Translations under genes and position numbers: made by a program
The notes under the pieces: generated by a model
What the model was told of the DNA's origin: nothing
The model's input: the letters and a program-made list of their open reading frames with translations, nothing else
Database searches by the model: none
Shown: positions 5,961 through 6,890 of the stretch, piece after piece
Position numbering within the stretch: the stretch's first letter is position 1
Layout: each line of letters begins with the position of its first letter
Assembly: GCA_002694955.1 (NCBI GenBank)
Contig: NZNR01000029.1
Location: forward strand, 18,830-25,719
Source: Planctomycetaceae bacterium
Lineage (GTDB): Bacteria > Planctomycetota > Planctomycetia > Pirellulales > UBA1268
Direction: 5' to 3'
DNA: 6,890 bases

Positions 5961-6890
5961 ATGAATGATGATTCTCATTTACCAGAACAAAAAGAGCTAG
6001 CCACTGGCATCGTTGAAGACTCCCTTTTTATGAGGGCATGTCGGCTTGAACCGGTATCTCGTCCACCAGTTTGGCTCATGAGGCAGGCAGGCAGGTATCT
6101 TCCAGAATATCGGGCCATTCGTAATAAGACTACATTCTTAGAGCTATGCAAAAACCCAAAGCTTTCTTCTGAAGTCATGTTGGCAACAGTGGATCGACTT
6201 GGTGTGGATGCAGCAATTATCTTTAGTGATTTGCTGCCACTGTTGCAGCCGATGGGCCTTGATTTGGAATTTGCTGCTGGTGAAGGACCCATCATACATA
6301 ATCCACTTCGTAGCAGGGAAGATCTCGATCGATTTCATGAGCTCGTTGATGTTGATTCACTTAGCTTTGTTTTTGAAACGGTACGTTTAACACGTGCCGG
6401 TCTTCAAAAAGAATTGCCTGTCATCGGTTTCGCTGGCGCTCCATTTACTTTGGCAGGATATGCTATCGAAGGAGGAACAAGTCGTAATTGGTTGCATACA
6501 AAACGATTGATGTTGACTGATCCTGATTCTTGGCACGAACTCATGGAAAGACTTGCAAGAACGATTGCCAGATATCTTCATGCTCAATTTGACGCTGGAG
6601 CAAATGCGGTACAGGTCTTTGATAGCTGGGTAGGTTGTCTCTCACCGGAACACTACAAGGAATTCGTTTTACCCCACAGCCGCGCCGTCTTTGAATCAAT
6701 AGCAGGAAGGGGGCCAGCGATTCATTTTGCAGCGGGGAATCCGGATTTGTTGCCGCTTGCGGCCGAAGCAGGTGGCACTGTCATGGGTATTGATTGGCGT
6801 ACGGAATTGGATCATGCCTGGAAGCAGGTGGGGTACGATCGTGGCGTGCAGGGTAATCTAGACCCGGCCGTATTGCATACTACACCCGAT
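5961..6890 (+). CDS. hemE: Uroporphyrinogen decarboxylase (3' end outside window)
   Basis: HemE removes four carboxyl groups from the acetate side chains of uroporphyrinogen III to give coproporphyrinogen III, in the cytoplasm. The first 310 residues are present and the frame is open to the edge; about 40 residues are probably missing, including the C-terminal conserved histidine. The family signature PVWLMRQAGRYLPEY is at 36-50 and supplies R41 and R45. D90 in IIFSDLLP is the catalytic aspartate that contacts the pyrrole nitrogens. GFAGAPFTLAGYAIEGG (156-172) contains conserved Y167, and S223 lies in QVFDSWVG. HFAAGNPDLL and GIDWR (277 on) are also typical. The start at 5961 leaves 35 residues before PVW, about ten more than in Escherichia coli; M24 (6030) would be too short, as it cuts into the conserved N-terminal helix. 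The gene diverges from the CcsA/HemX-hemA operon, giving a haem gene cluster. Confidence 0.97.
   Translation, partial: MNDDSHLPEQKELATGIVEDSLFMRACRLEPVSRPPVWLMRQAGRYLPEYRAIRNKTTFLELCKNPKLSSEVMLATVDRLGVDAAIIFSDLLPLLQPMGLDLEFAAGEGPIIHNPLRSREDLDRFHELVDVDSLSFVFETVRLTRAGLQKELPVIGFAGAPFTLAGYAIEGGTSRNWLHTKRLMLTDPDSWHELMERLARTIARYLHAQFDAGANAVQVFDSWVGCLSPEHYKEFVLPHSRAVFESIAGRGPAIHFAAGNPDLLPLAAEAGGTVMGIDWRTELDHAWKQVGYDRGVQGNLDPAVLHTTPD

Noticed and set aside
6048..6060. GAACCGGTAT within hemE as a second LacI operator
   Set aside because: Only the core CCGG is shared and the outer half-sites do not match; it is explained by coding sequence.

Overview
The window is bacterial chromosome of moderate GC. 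It carries seven protein-coding regions: two cut by the window edges (a C-terminal fragment at the left, and hemE running off the right) and five complete. No rRNA, tRNA, CRISPR array, insertion sequence or phage gene was seen. The gene content (an exported GH2-type hydrolase paired with a small exported TPR-like protein, a HemX/CcsA-type membrane protein fused translationally to hemA, and a weak use of Shine-Dalgarno signals) would fit a Planctomycetota or related PVC bacterium. That placement is an inference from gene style, not from a marker gene.

Left half (1-3510, all on the + strand). A partial, unrecognised reading frame (1-276) is followed after 46 bases by a small exported protein with TPR-like helices and a Cys/Trp-rich C-terminal motif (323-820). 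Its stop codon overlaps the start of an exported glycoside hydrolase with a GH2-like TIM barrel and a C-terminal Ig-like domain (813-2159). The overlap argues that the two are made together. An intergenic stretch of about 300 bases follows. It holds a weak terminator-like hairpin and a near-perfect LacI-family operator placed between plausible -35 and -10 boxes. Next is a full-length LacI/GalR-family repressor (2464-3510), which probably represses itself and may respond to a sugar linked to the hydrolase.

Right half (3511-6890) is a haem-biosynthesis block. On the - strand, a CcsA/HemX-like eight-helix membrane protein (4823-5719) precedes glutamyl-tRNA reductase, hemA (3552-4826). The two overlap by the four bases ATGA and each has a readable Shine-Dalgarno sequence, so they form a coupled operon. 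Diverging from it across a 241-base gap is hemE, uroporphyrinogen decarboxylase (5961 to the right edge), which appears to have almost no 5' leader. HemA makes the first committed precursor of the C5 pathway and HemE acts on the route from uroporphyrinogen III to coproporphyrinogen III. The HemX-like protein probably affects HemA level or cytochrome c/haem handling. The lacI and hemA genes converge with a 41-base gap.

The haem genes are ordinary. The less-described part is the overlapping TPR-like/GH2-like exported pair with its adjacent LacI regulator, a candidate small glycan-processing locus.
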